A stretch of DNA of 38,520 bases from Nitrospira sp. (GTDB lineage: Bacteria > Nitrospirota > Nitrospiria > Nitrospirales > Nitrospiraceae): assembly GCA_005116945.1 (NCBI GenBank), contig SWDH01000040.1, forward strand, positions 71,261 through 109,780. Direction: 5' to 3'. The notes under the pieces are model-generated. The model had not been told where the DNA came from and searched no databases. It was given only the letters and a program-made list of their open reading frames with translations. Each line of letters opens with the position of its first letter. The stretch's first letter is position 1. Positions 18,130 through 25,769 of this stretch are shown in pieces. Both the position numbers and the translations under genes were made by a program.

Positions 18130-18226
18130 CGCTCGGCTACGCACGAGGGAGAAGCCCGTGAATTAAGGGAGAGCCAGGATGGGCGGCATGAGGCCGAACC
18201 GGCTGGCCTGTCAAGTTCGTCAACGG

Positions 18227-19018
18227 TCAATGATAGCTCTCTGCTTCGCTCGGGAACCTACCGTCCTCCACTTCTTCCTTGTAACGGCGAAGGGCTTGGA
18301 GTACATCAACCTTGAGACGGGCATAGGGCTTGACGAACTTCGGCACGAAGTCGTCGAAGAGTCCGAGGAGGTCATACAGAACCAAAACTTGGCCATCACA
18401 GTGCGGACCGGCTCCAATCCCGATAGTGGGAATGGCCACTTGTTCCGTGATGGTTTTAGCCAACTCGGTGGGAATCGCCTCGAGCACAATCGCAAACGCG
18501 CCGGCGGCTTCGAGGGCCTTGGCATCATTCAGCAAGGTCTGCGCATGATCCGATTCTTTCCCCTGCACTTTGTAGCCGCCAAATTGGTGAACGGATTGAG
18601 GCGTCATGCCGAGATGTCCCATCACCGGAATACCGAGACTGGTCATCGCAGCCACCCGATCAGCCATCACTGCTCCGCCTTCCAGCTTGATGGCCTGTGC
18701 CCCGGCCTGTAGAAACCGTCCGGCATTTCGGAGCGCGTCTTCCAGGCTGGCTTGATACGACATGAACGGCATATCGCCGATCACGAGTGCCTGTTGCGCA
18801 GCCCCAGCCACCAGCTTGGTGTGGTAGAGCATGTCGTCCATCGTCACCGAAAGCGTATTGGCTTTCCCCTGCACGACGACGCCGAGCGAATCGCCGACTA
18901 AGATCGCCTGAATGCCGGCCTGTTCAACGATGCGTGTAAACAGCGCATCATAGGCTGTGACGACAGTGAGCTTCTTCTTGTCGCGCTTGTGGCGTTGAAA
19001 CTCGAGGACCGTCATCAT
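18227..19018 (-). CDS. panB: 3-methyl-2-oxobutanoate hydroxymethyltransferase PanB
   Basis: PanB transfers a hydroxymethyl group from 5,10-methylenetetrahydrofolate to 2-oxoisovalerate, giving ketopantoate for CoA synthesis. The 263-residue product has the barrel motifs VGDSLGVV, LEGG, MGHLGMTPQSVHQFGG, VLEAIP and IGIGAGPHCDGQVLV, including the metal and substrate residues. ATG 19018 is chosen because it overlaps the metF stop by ATGA. An upstream in-frame start would push 25 residues into metF and is not needed. Order folD-metF-panB places three methylene-THF enzymes on one strand. Confidence 0.95.
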   Translation of the reverse strand: MMTVLEFQRHKRDKKKLTVVTAYDALFTRIVEQAGIQAILVGDSLGVVVQGKANTLSVTMDDMLYHTKLVAGAAQQALVIGDMPFMSYQASLEDALRNAGRFLQAGAQAIKLEGGAVMADRVAAMTSLGIPVMGHLGMTPQSVHQFGGYKVQGKESDHAQTLLNDAKALEAAGAFAIVLEAIPTELAKTITEQVAIPTIGIGAGPHCDGQVLVLYDLLGLFDDFVPKFVKPYARLKVDVLQALRRYKEEVEDGRFPSEAESYH

Positions 19019-19905
19019 CCCACTTCCGCTTTGGTGATGATCTCGGCCAGCCGATGTGTCGCCTTGATCGCCATAATATGGACCCCATCGCAATGAGACC
19101 TCACGGCTTTGATCGTTCGCACCGCGATGTCCACGCCCACATCTTCCGCACGCTCTGGGCCGGCCGCCCTCAGTTCATCGATCATCTCCTGGGGAACCGA
19201 CACGCCGGGGATATTTGCATTCATGAACTCCGCCATCTTGGCATTCCGAAGAACGAGAATGCCCGCCAGCACCTTGGCCTTGAATGGGCGAACCGCTTTC
19301 ATGAAGGACGCGAATTGCTCCGGATGGTAGATCGCCTGAGTCTGAAAAAACTGAGCGCCGGCCTTCACCTTGACTTCAAACTTGGCGAGCATGGGACCGA
19401 GTGGATCGGCCTCTGGCGTCACAGCAGCGCCGATCATAAACGCCGTCGAGCCATCCAGCTTGTTGCCAGCCATATCCTTCCCGTTGTTGAGCCCCTGCAC
19501 GAGCTGCATGACTTGAACGGAATCCAGGTCGTAAACCGGCTTCGCTTCTTTATGATCTCCAACGGTCGGATAGTCCCCGGTGAGGCAGAGAATATTCCGT
19601 AGGCCGAGCATGGACGCGCCCATGAGGTCCGACTGTATCCCGATCCGATTCCGATCGCGGCAGGTCATCTGCATGACCGGATCATGGCCCAATTCGTAGA
19701 GAAGTCGGCACACGGAAAGAGATCCGGCTCGCACCACGGCAGCCGTGTTATCCGTGACATTGACGCCATGGACACGCCCCACCAATTGTTTGGCATTCTC
19801 TAATACGCCCGAAATATTGGTGCCTTTGGGAGGATTGTACTCAATGGTGACAGCAAACTGTCCCTGATCGAGCACCTCTCGTAATCGCCGCGGCTCTCGA
19901 CTCAT
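19015..19905 (-). CDS. metF: Methylenetetrahydrofolate reductase (MetF family)
   Basis: A 296-residue FAD-type reductase that converts methylene-THF to methyl-THF. Motifs visible are VTIEYNPPKGTN near the N-terminus, VHGVNVTDN, MQMTCRDRNR, NILCLTGDYP and FFQTQAIY, all in the barrel. The sequence is closer in style to the acetogen/archaeal MetF group that works with a MetV-type partner than to E. coli MetF (inference from motif style). It lacks the cysteine-rich C-terminal domain, which is encoded separately at 2811-3059. It overlaps panB by 4 bp and is separated from folD by a large palindrome. Confidence 0.92.
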   Translation of the reverse strand: MSREPRRLREVLDQGQFAVTIEYNPPKGTNISGVLENAKQLVGRVHGVNVTDNTAAVVRAGSLSVCRLLYELGHDPVMQMTCRDRNRIGIQSDLMGASMLGLRNILCLTGDYPTVGDHKEAKPVYDLDSVQVMQLVQGLNNGKDMAGNKLDGSTAFMIGAAVTPEADPLGPMLAKFEVKVKAGAQFFQTQAIYHPEQFASFMKAVRPFKAKVLAGILVLRNAKMAEFMNANIPGVSVPQEMIDELRAAGPERAEDVGVDIAVRTIKAVRSHCDGVHIMAIKATHRLAEIITKAEVG

Positions 19906-19932
19906 TTTTTCCTAACCCCTTCACTTTCACGC

Positions 19933-20028
19933 TGTGAGGTGGCTGGGTCGCTCCATCGTGCGCGCGTCCAACGAGGGCTTTCTGAAGCCGCGCGTTGCGC
20001 GAGCACAGGAGCACCCAGCCACCTCACA
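19933..20028. repeat. 96-bp palindrome between metF and folD
   Basis: Outer arms TGTGAGGTGGCTGGGT (19933-19948) and ACCCAGCCACCTCACA (20013-20028) are perfect 16-bp inverted copies. After a single extra base the stem continues with GCTCC/GGAGC, and further inside GC-rich segments can pair imperfectly. The right arm includes the folD stop codon. There is no T-run, so a simple intrinsic terminator is unlikely; a mobile palindromic repeat or processing hairpin is possible. Confidence 0.85.
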
Positions 20029-20884
20029 TCATCCCCGCTGCTCTCTTCGCAGACTCCACGGTGTTGTCCAGCAACATCGCAATCGTCATGGGACCGACGC
20101 CGCCCGGCACAGGACTGATCCAGCCTGCTTTCTGACTGACCGGTTCAAAATCGACATCGCCGCACAATTTGCCCTCAGGAGTTTTGTTTGTGCCCACGTC
20201 GATGACGATGGCCCCCTCGCGTACCATGTCGGCTGTGACAAACTTGGCCTTTCCGATTGCAACGAGCAACAACTCGGCTTCACGACAGACCGCCGGCAAA
20301 TCCTTCGTCTTGGAGTGACAAATCGTCACGGTGGCGTGCCGCTGAAGCAGCATAAGCGCCAACGGCTTGCCGACGATGTTGCTCCGCCCCAGAACGACAG
20401 CGCGCTTTCCTTCAATACTCACGCCGGTGGATTCGATCATCTTAATGACACCCTTTGGCGTGCAGGCTTCAAATACCGGATGCCCCTCGACAAGCCGGCC
20501 AAAATTGTATGGGTGGAACCCGTCTGCATCCTTGTTGGGCGATACCGCTTCGAGCACGACTTTACTGTCGATATGCTTCGGAAGCGGCAATTGAACCAAT
20601 ATGCCATGGATTCTGGGGTCAACATTTTCCTTTTCGATCAAGGCCAACAACTCTGCCTGCGTGGTGCTCGCCGGCAATTTGTGGTCATCGATATAGATCC
20701 CCGCAGCATCACAAGCTTTCTGTTTGCTTTTCACATATAGATGCGAGGCAGGATCGTCGCCCACCAAAATTGTGGCGAGGCCCGGTTTCATACCGGTCTT
20801 CGCCAGCACGGCTGCAGATTCAGCTGCCAATCGTTCGCGCACTTGTAATGCCAAGGCTTTGCCGTCGATCAATCGTGCTGCCAC
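20024..20884 (-). CDS. folD: Bifunctional methylenetetrahydrofolate dehydrogenase/cyclohydrolase FolD
   Basis: FolD interconverts methylene-THF, methenyl-THF and formyl-THF with NADP. The 286-residue product shows GDDPAS, the YVKSKQKAC segment with the catalytic lysine, GILVQLPLP, KDADGFHPYN, the dinucleotide motif GRSNIVGKP and PVPGGVGPMT. I start at GTG 20884 because it follows AAAGGAGGAGG at good spacing. An upstream TTG at 20914 would put the ribosome site inside the coding region. It supplies the substrate shared by the downstream metF and panB. Confidence 0.95.
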   Translation of the reverse strand: MAARLIDGKALALQVRERLAAESAAVLAKTGMKPGLATILVGDDPASHLYVKSKQKACDAAGIYIDDHKLPASTTQAELLALIEKENVDPRIHGILVQLPLPKHIDSKVVLEAVSPNKDADGFHPYNFGRLVEGHPVFEACTPKGVIKMIESTGVSIEGKRAVVLGRSNIVGKPLALMLLQRHATVTICHSKTKDLPAVCREAELLLVAIGKAKFVTADMVREGAIVIDVGTNKTPEGKLCGDVDFEPVSQKAGWISPVPGGVGPMTIAMLLDNTVESAKRAAGMM

Positions 20885-20904
20885 GGATTCCTCCTCCTTT
20901 GAGA

Positions 20905-20952
20905 GACTGCTCAAAAATTATGGCACCATAGCAGGGCATTTTTGAGCAAGTC
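20905..20952. promoter_or_regulatory. Hairpin in the folD leader
   Basis: Arms GACTGCTCAAAAAT (20905-20918) and ATTTTTGAGCAAGTC (20938-20952) pair with a single bulge; the loop itself holds ATGGCACCAT-like symmetry. It sits directly upstream of the folD ribosome site. The TGCTCAAAAA core matches the ends of the dispersed palindromic element. Could act as an attenuator or be an element remnant. Confidence 0.55.
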
Positions 20953-20966
20953 AACGACTTCCCCGG

Positions 20967-21040
20967 CGTGAAACGAGAGATGGGAAAATCGCACGATCGA
21001 TCGCTGATATGCTTACGCCTTCCCCCTCACGTTTCACGTC
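20967..21040. repeat. Heptad repeat arms in the folD / beta-propeller gap
   Basis: Left arm CGTGAAA-CGAGAGA (20967-20980) and right arm TCACGTT-TCACGTC (21027-21040) are short 7-bp series in inverted orientation with GTGA/TCAC cores. Together they resemble the larger heptad loci. Confidence 0.5.
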
Positions 21041-21053
21041 TTCCGCCCTTTTC

Positions 21054-21083
21054 TTGACAGGCTGTTCGCCTGGCAGCTACGAT
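21054..21083 (+). promoter_or_regulatory. Promoter of the beta-propeller gene
   Basis: A perfect TTGACA (21054-21059), an 18-bp spacer and TACGAT (21078-21083), 54 bp before the GTG start at 21137. One of the better sigma-70 matches in the window. Confidence 0.55.
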
Positions 21084-21136
21084 GTTTTGATCACCCGGAA
21101 TCAACAGCCATTTAGCTTGGGAGCAGAACCTCCTCC

Positions 21137-22153
21137 GTGATATCCCTTCTGACACGCGCCATCTCACATCCAACGGCGTGGCTTATCTGGATGATCCCTC
21201 TTGTCATCGCCGGCCCTCTCAATGCTCAGATCACCGTGACGGAACTGCAATCCCCCTATAGCTTCGTCAATGATCCCGTCGAGAAGAGCTATTTCATTTC
21301 GAGCGTGAACGGCGAGGCGGAGACTGCCGACAACAACGGATTCATCACCAAGCTCGATCACAACGGCAAACTCCTGAATCTGAAATTCATTCAAGGGGGA
21401 AAGGACGACATTACCTTGCATGCCCCCAAAGGCATGGCCTTAGTTGAACACGTACTCTACGTGGCCGATCTCAATACCCTACGTGGCTTCGACACGGCTA
21501 CCGGCAAACCGGTCATGGCGCTCACCATCCGACCGCCTGCGACTTCTCAACCAGATCCGTTACACACCTCGTTGAGCGACGTCACCTTCGATGGCAAAGG
21601 CCACCTCTATTGTTCCGACCAGAAAGCGAACACCATTTACCGCGTCGACCTGACCACACAGACGGTTTCGGTGCTCATCACAGACCGCGCCCTCGCGGGC
21701 CCCTCTGGTCTCGCCATTCATCCTAAATCCGGGCACATCATCGCCGTCAGTTGGGAGAAGGGCAAGATTTCAGAAATTTCTCCGGAGGGCGTGGTGACGG
21801 AGATTGTCTCCAATGGATTCTTCTCCAACCGCTTTCAGAATCTCCGCGGAGTAGACTTCGACCGTTGGGGGAACATGTATGTATCCGACTTCACAACAGG
21901 AAAAGTCTGGCGCATGAGCTGGGATAAGCGATTTCAAGTCATCGCTGAATTCTTGCCCTCGCCGGGAGATCTGAGTATCGACCGCGCGAATAACCTCATC
22001 CTTGTGCCATATGAATTGGCTCATGCGGCCGAGATGAACGGGCTCGAAACCCCCAGTGACGGGAAGTCCAAGAAAGAAAAACGGACGCTGGCAGACTATG
22101 GCTTTATCCCGCCTCCACCGAAACCGGCAGTAGAAGGGCCCGTGAACAAATGA
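21137..22153 (+). CDS. Exported NHL/SMP-30-like beta-propeller protein
   Basis: A 338-residue protein with an N-terminal signal peptide (hydrophobic LIWMIPLVIAGPLNA, cut after LNA near residue 30). Repeated blades follow, such as LHAPKGMALVEHVLYVAD, DVTFDGKGHLYCSDQ, GPSGLAIHPKSGHIIAVS and GVDFDRWGNMYVSD. This NHL or gluconolactonase-like pattern suggests a periplasmic or secreted ligand-binding propeller; no catalytic assignment can be made. The C-terminus is Lys/Pro-rich. The GTG start has no strong ribosome site. It overlaps the next gene by ATGA, so the two products are likely made together. Confidence 0.75.
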   Translation: MISLLTRAISHPTAWLIWMIPLVIAGPLNAQITVTELQSPYSFVNDPVEKSYFISSVNGEAETADNNGFITKLDHNGKLLNLKFIQGGKDDITLHAPKGMALVEHVLYVADLNTLRGFDTATGKPVMALTIRPPATSQPDPLHTSLSDVTFDGKGHLYCSDQKANTIYRVDLTTQTVSVLITDRALAGPSGLAIHPKSGHIIAVSWEKGKISEISPEGVVTEIVSNGFFSNRFQNLRGVDFDRWGNMYVSDFTTGKVWRMSWDKRFQVIAEFLPSPGDLSIDRANNLILVPYELAHAAEMNGLETPSDGKSKKEKRTLADYGFIPPPPKPAVEGPVNK

Positions 22154-22845
22154 GCCAGTGCGCCTATTGCACACAACGAAAAGGCAAGCGGCCTTGCCCG
22201 GCTTTAGCAGGGCCGATCTGCAGCCACTGCTGCGGCGAACATCGAATCGTGCGGGTCTCATGCCCGACTGACTGCGTCTATCTCGAATCCGGGAGCGACT
22301 ATCAGCAAAAGCGGCTGGCCGTGCAGTTCATGCCGATACGCCGGGATTTCTATCGTGAACTGGAGGAGTTGGGGAGCAAGAAGGCTGTGGCCCTCTTCAA
22401 TCTCGTTGAAGTGGTAATTTTCGGATACTTCCACAGCCGTCGTGACGGGCAAGATGCGGAGATTGTGGCAGCACTGCAAGCCTTACGGCGAACACTCAGT
22501 CCCCTACACGTGCCGGCCGGCCCGATGCCGGTCTTCGCAGAACACTTGAAGAAGGAATACGACACGTTCAAGAAGCAGAATCCTCAGGACATCGCCGACA
22601 TGTCATCTGCTCCGGAAATACTGGACCGTGCCATCGCCTTCGTCTCACGCTTTTCCGGTACGGACTTTCAGTCGCAACGGTTCCTCGGTGGGCTCATCGG
22701 CTATGTACGGGCCTACCATCCTGACATTGCAGAACACCTGGCTAAACAACGTGAACCTGGCCATATCATCTTGCCAGGTCAGCAGTTCATGCCACCCCCG
22801 GCACCTGAGCCCCATACCCATGGGCCAGGCTGTCACCACCACTGA
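22150..22845 (+). CDS. Unknown protein with N-terminal Cys-rich zinc-ribbon-like region and His-rich tail
   Basis: I do not recognise a named family. The first ~45 of 231 residues hold CAYC, a basic RKGKR stretch, CPAL, ICSHCCG and CPTDCVYL, at least nine cysteines and a strong candidate for one or two metal sites. The middle is helical and rather soluble. The end is HTHGPGCHHH preceded by a proline-rich linker, again a likely metal-binding tail. No signal peptide is seen, though the partner gene with which it shares a 4-bp overlap encodes an exported protein. Metal sensing, storage or a nucleic-acid role are all possible. Confidence 0.65.
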   Translation: MSQCAYCTQRKGKRPCPALAGPICSHCCGEHRIVRVSCPTDCVYLESGSDYQQKRLAVQFMPIRRDFYRELEELGSKKAVALFNLVEVVIFGYFHSRRDGQDAEIVAALQALRRTLSPLHVPAGPMPVFAEHLKKEYDTFKKQNPQDIADMSSAPEILDRAIAFVSRFSGTDFQSQRFLGGLIGYVRAYHPDIAEHLAKQREPGHIILPGQQFMPPPAPEPHTHGPGCHHH

Positions 22846-22881
22846 CAGGCAACCATTCTCGGAGATGATGGACGAGAAACC

Positions 22882-23205
22882 ATGAGCACAGGAGACGAAC
22901 GACAAATCAGAAAAGCACGCCGCGTAGATTTACGCTGCATCGTGAGATTTGCTTCCGGCGAGATCGAAGGCGAGGGCACGATCACAAACATCTCGACATC
23001 GGGCTGTCGAGCCGAGTCCGACATCAATATGGCGGAAGGACTCGATGTTCAGATCATCATTTTTCTTCCTGACCAATCGCCACCGGTGAACGTCGAGCGA
23101 GCCTCAGTACGATGGGTCTCCGGCAACGCATTCGGCCTGAGCTTCATCCTCTTTTTCCCGTCTGAACGAGCCCGCCTCCGCACGTTTATCGAACACCTCA
23201 AATAG
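22882..23205 (+). CDS. PilZ-domain protein
   Basis: A 107-residue single-domain PilZ protein, a likely cyclic-di-GMP receptor. The arginine pair and basic segment RKARRVDLRC (10-19) and the ITNISTSGCRAES segment correspond to the RxxxR and (D/N)xSxxG motifs, with Asn in place of the usual Asp. The domain ends with GLSFILFFPSERARLRTFI. It follows the Cys/His-rich gene by 36 bp and may be co-transcribed. No effector domain is attached, so it would act by contacting another protein. Confidence 0.82.
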   Translation: MSTGDERQIRKARRVDLRCIVRFASGEIEGEGTITNISTSGCRAESDINMAEGLDVQIIIFLPDQSPPVNVERASVRWVSGNAFGLSFILFFPSERARLRTFIEHLK

Positions 23206-23322
23206 ACTGCTCTCCTGTATCCTTCACACTCCACACGCACCTCGGTTACATGGACTCCAACTACACACATCAAGCGAGCACATTCTAACTGTGCCGTGCT
23301 GGAAATCCGTGAGACCGCACTG

Positions 23323-23940
23323 CTACTCAACAATCGTCACCGTCACCTCGACCCGATCGTTCGGCAAATCACGATCGTTTCTCGGCAATGCCACAATCTT
23401 ATCGGCTATGCCAAGACCTTTGGTCACCTCGCCAAACGCCGTGTACTTTCCGTCGAGGAAATGCGACGGTTCGACGACAATGAAAAACTGTGACCCCGCG
23501 GTGTTAGGTTCGTTCGCACGCGCCATCGACACAATGCCACGCTTGTGCGGAGTGTCGTTAAACTCTGCCTTGAGCAAGACTGGGTTGCCCTTCTCGTCCT
23601 TGGGTCCACCCTGTCCATAGGTGTCCTTGCGCAGCGAGTTCCTCGTGTTAGGATCGCCCCCCTGGATCATAAATCCCGGGATCACACGGTGGAAGATCGT
23701 TCCATCGTAAAAACCGGATTTGGCCAATTTGATAAAATTTTCAACATGCTTCGGAGCCATATCCGGATAGAGCTTGATATGGATATCTCCAAACTTCGTT
23801 TTGATTATGGCTTTCGGGCCAGGGTCTATTTTAGGAGCTGCCGGTTTCACATCGGCCTGCCCTCCACAACCAGTGAAAAGACCGATCCCCAGCAATACTC
23901 CGCACAGTACGACGTTTCGCATGACAACCGTGTCACGCAT
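23323..23940 (-). CDS. Cyclophilin-type peptidyl-prolyl isomerase, predicted lipoprotein
   Basis: A 205-residue peptidyl-prolyl cis-trans isomerase. The start ATG 23940 follows GGTGG and gives a lipoprotein signal (two arginines, hydrophobic core, lipobox LFTGC), which anchors the protein outside the cytoplasmic membrane. Cyclophilin motifs FHRVIPGFMIQGGD, YGQGGP and GSQFFIV are present, including the catalytic arginine. It lies 24 bp after a very similar gene and is probably a tandem duplicate with a different export mode. A GTG at 23961 is the alternative start. Confidence 0.88.
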   Translation of the reverse strand: MRDTVVMRNVVLCGVLLGIGLFTGCGGQADVKPAAPKIDPGPKAIIKTKFGDIHIKLYPDMAPKHVENFIKLAKSGFYDGTIFHRVIPGFMIQGGDPNTRNSLRKDTYGQGGPKDEKGNPVLLKAEFNDTPHKRGIVSMARANEPNTAGSQFFIVVEPSHFLDGKYTAFGEVTKGLGIADKIVALPRNDRDLPNDRVEVTVTIVE

Positions 23941-23964
23941 CAGATTCCACCAGCCTTGCACGGG

Positions 23965-24573
23965 TTACTCGACCACCACGATCGTCACCTCTGCCCGTTC
24001 ATTCGGAAGATCACGGCTATTTTTCGGCAAGCTGACAATTTTATCCGCAACCTCCATCCCCTTCACCACCTCGCCAAAGACCGTATATTGCCCATCGAGA
24101 AAATTCGAATCCTTGACCACAATGAAGAACTGGGAACCGGCACTATTGGGATCGTTTGTACGCGCCATGGAAAGAATCCCTCGTCGGTGGGGAATATCGT
24201 TGAACTCGGCCTTGAGCTTCTGACTTGGCCCCCCCTGACCGTACGTTTCCGGTTTATTCAAGTCTTTGGTGTTGGGGTCACCACCCTGAATCATGAACCC
24301 AGGAATCACTCGATGAAAGATCGTGCCGTTATAGAAACCTGATTTTGCCAACGCAAGAAAGTTCTCCACGTGCTTGGGAGCTTTCTCAGGGAAAAAGACG
24401 ATCTCCATATCGCCAAACTTCGTTTTGATCGTGGCTTTGGGGCCTTTCGCTCCTCCTTCCCCTTTCCCCGTCTGGGCCTTGTCAGCCGCGGAAAGGGCAC
24501 CCATACCCAGCAATAAACTCCCACCGATCACGAGTATCATCGCCGCCATTTTCACGATCATTCGTCTCTGCAT
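23965..24573 (-). CDS. Cyclophilin-type peptidyl-prolyl isomerase, exported
   Basis: A 202-residue isomerase with a Sec signal (basic QRRMIVK, hydrophobic core, ALSA cleavage near 32) and the cyclophilin motifs FHRVIPGFMIQGGD, YGQGGP and GSQFFIV. Of three adjacent start codons, ATG 24573 has the best spacing from GGGAGG. It is followed closely by its lipoprotein paralogue. The gene is preceded by a repeat element that separates it from rnc, so it may have its own promoter. Confidence 0.9.
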   Translation of the reverse strand: MQRRMIVKMAAMILVIGGSLLLGMGALSAADKAQTGKGEGGAKGPKATIKTKFGDMEIVFFPEKAPKHVENFLALAKSGFYNGTIFHRVIPGFMIQGGDPNTKDLNKPETYGQGGPSQKLKAEFNDIPHRRGILSMARTNDPNSAGSQFFIVVKDSNFLDGQYTVFGEVVKGMEVADKIVSLPKNSRDLPNERAEVTIVVVE

Positions 24574-24896
24574 CATCACCCTCCCTGAATTAATGACTGC
24601 ACCCGTTGTTAAGTCATTCTTTCCTGCCGCCTAGTTAGGCTGCGGAAACAATTAGTTTGCACACAATATACGCTGGAATCTTACAGTATAGTCTCAACAT
24701 CATAGCCCTCAGGATGCTCAAAAAGACCAGCCAGCAAGGCCGCAGCGAGCGAAGAGGCGAGGAGGCACCAACCGCACTTTGTGAGGCCGTTCGCCTGCAA
24801 AATGGATCTTGGCGAACGGAACATATCCTCCAGTACTTCTGAGCCTCTGAGCGATGCGAGAACGCCGCTGGTGGTCTTTTTCAGCATCCTGCGAGA
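24574..24896. other. 323-bp gap filled mostly by a dispersed repeat
   Basis: No gene is credible. The gap holds repeat copy 1 (24710-24891) and about 130 bp of unremarkable sequence upstream of the exported cyclophilin. Confidence 0.6.
24710..24891. repeat. Dispersed palindromic element, copy 1 (182 bp)
   Basis: Starts CAGGATGCTCAAAAAG and ends CTTTTTCAGCATCCTG, so the termini are inverted copies. It shares GCAAGGCCGCAGCGAGCGAA and GATGCGAGAACGCCGCTGG with the other copies. The centre is about 60 bp longer than in the 122-bp copies, with an unrelated insert. It ends 5 bp from the rnc stop codon. Confidence 0.9.
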
Positions 24897-25604
24897 TCAG
24901 GTTCCTCGCTGTCGGAGCGCCTGCTTCGCTGCTTGCTGCTCTGCTTCCTTTTTGCTTCGCCCAGACCCTAGACCCATAATTGTCCCCTGAATAGACAGTT
25001 CCACTTCAAATATCTTCTGATGGTCGGGCCCTGTTTCTCGAACAGTTTCATAGCGAGGCAACATCTCATGCCGTTTTTGACACCATTCCTGAAACTGAGT
25101 CTTGTAGTCGCCTGCTCCAGGCAGTTCCTGCTGGGTCGCGATATTCGCAAGCTCCTCTGAGAAAATACGGCACGTCACCGTACGACTCGCGTCGAAGCCT
25201 CCATCAAGATGAACAGCCGCCAGCACAGCCTCCAAGGCATCGGCCAGTAGGGAATCTTTCTCACGCCCCTTCGAACGTTCCTCTCCACGCCCGAGCTTGA
25301 GATGCTCTCCCAGTCCGAGCCGACGAGCAACCTGCGCTAACGATGCCTCACTCACCAATTGTGCTTTCAGCTTCGAGAGGGTCCCCTCTGAAGACTGCGG
25401 TAACGCGGAGGCCAGATACTCACTCATCACAAGCGACAACACGGCATCGCCAAGAAATTCGAGCCGTTCGTTATGTTGAGGCGAAACCGCTTTCTGCTCG
25501 TTGACGAGAGAGGAGTGAGTCAAGGCTTCATCGAGCAGGGTCGGCGTATGAAACCGATAGCCCAGCGAGGATTGGAGCAAGTCGACGGAGGAAGCCGAAG
25601 TCAT
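24897..25604 (-). CDS. rnc: Ribonuclease III
   Basis: RNase III cuts double-stranded RNA during rRNA and mRNA processing. The 235-residue protein has the catalytic signature NERLEFLGDAVLSL near 45-58, the second acidic site DALEAVLAAVHLDGG, and a C-terminal double-stranded-RNA-binding domain (about 160-230) ending in GRSKKEAEQQAAKQAL. Length is normal. It follows fabF in the same direction, a common arrangement with acpP-fabF-rnc. The ribosome site is weak. A palindromic element lies immediately downstream and might be an in vivo target (inference). Confidence 0.95.
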   Translation of the reverse strand: MTSASSVDLLQSSLGYRFHTPTLLDEALTHSSLVNEQKAVSPQHNERLEFLGDAVLSLVMSEYLASALPQSSEGTLSKLKAQLVSEASLAQVARRLGLGEHLKLGRGEERSKGREKDSLLADALEAVLAAVHLDGGFDASRTVTCRIFSEELANIATQQELPGAGDYKTQFQEWCQKRHEMLPRYETVRETGPDHQKIFEVELSIQGTIMGLGSGRSKKEAEQQAAKQALRQRGT

Positions 25605-25630
25605 AGTGGCGAGCCCGAACGCGCGTTCCT

Positions 25631-25717
25631 CGTGAAACGTATCTCGTATCTCGAAAGCGATGGTATAGACACACTCTTTCCGTCCTGCGCTTCACGGTTC
25701 ACGAACGACGCTTCACG
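25631..25717. repeat. Heptad repeat locus between rnc and fabF
   Basis: Left series CGTGAAA, CGTATCT, CGTATCT (25631-25651) and right series CTTCACG, GTTCACG, AACGACG, CTTCACG (25690-25717), all in 7-bp register and inverted with respect to each other around a ~38-bp loop. Fills much of the 165-bp gap. Confidence 0.7.
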
Positions 25718-25769
25718 CGCAAGAGCAGTGGATCGGCGTTAACAGCAGAAGCGTTCATGAAAATGCGGG

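Noticed and set aside
17427..18161. Plus-strand open frame of 244 codons opposite the fatty acid hydroxylase-family gene
   Set aside because: The minus strand encodes a complete protein with all iron-binding histidine motifs; the plus frame has none.
24657..24842. Short open frame inside repeat copy 1
   Set aside because: Made of repeat sequence; not preserved in the other copies.
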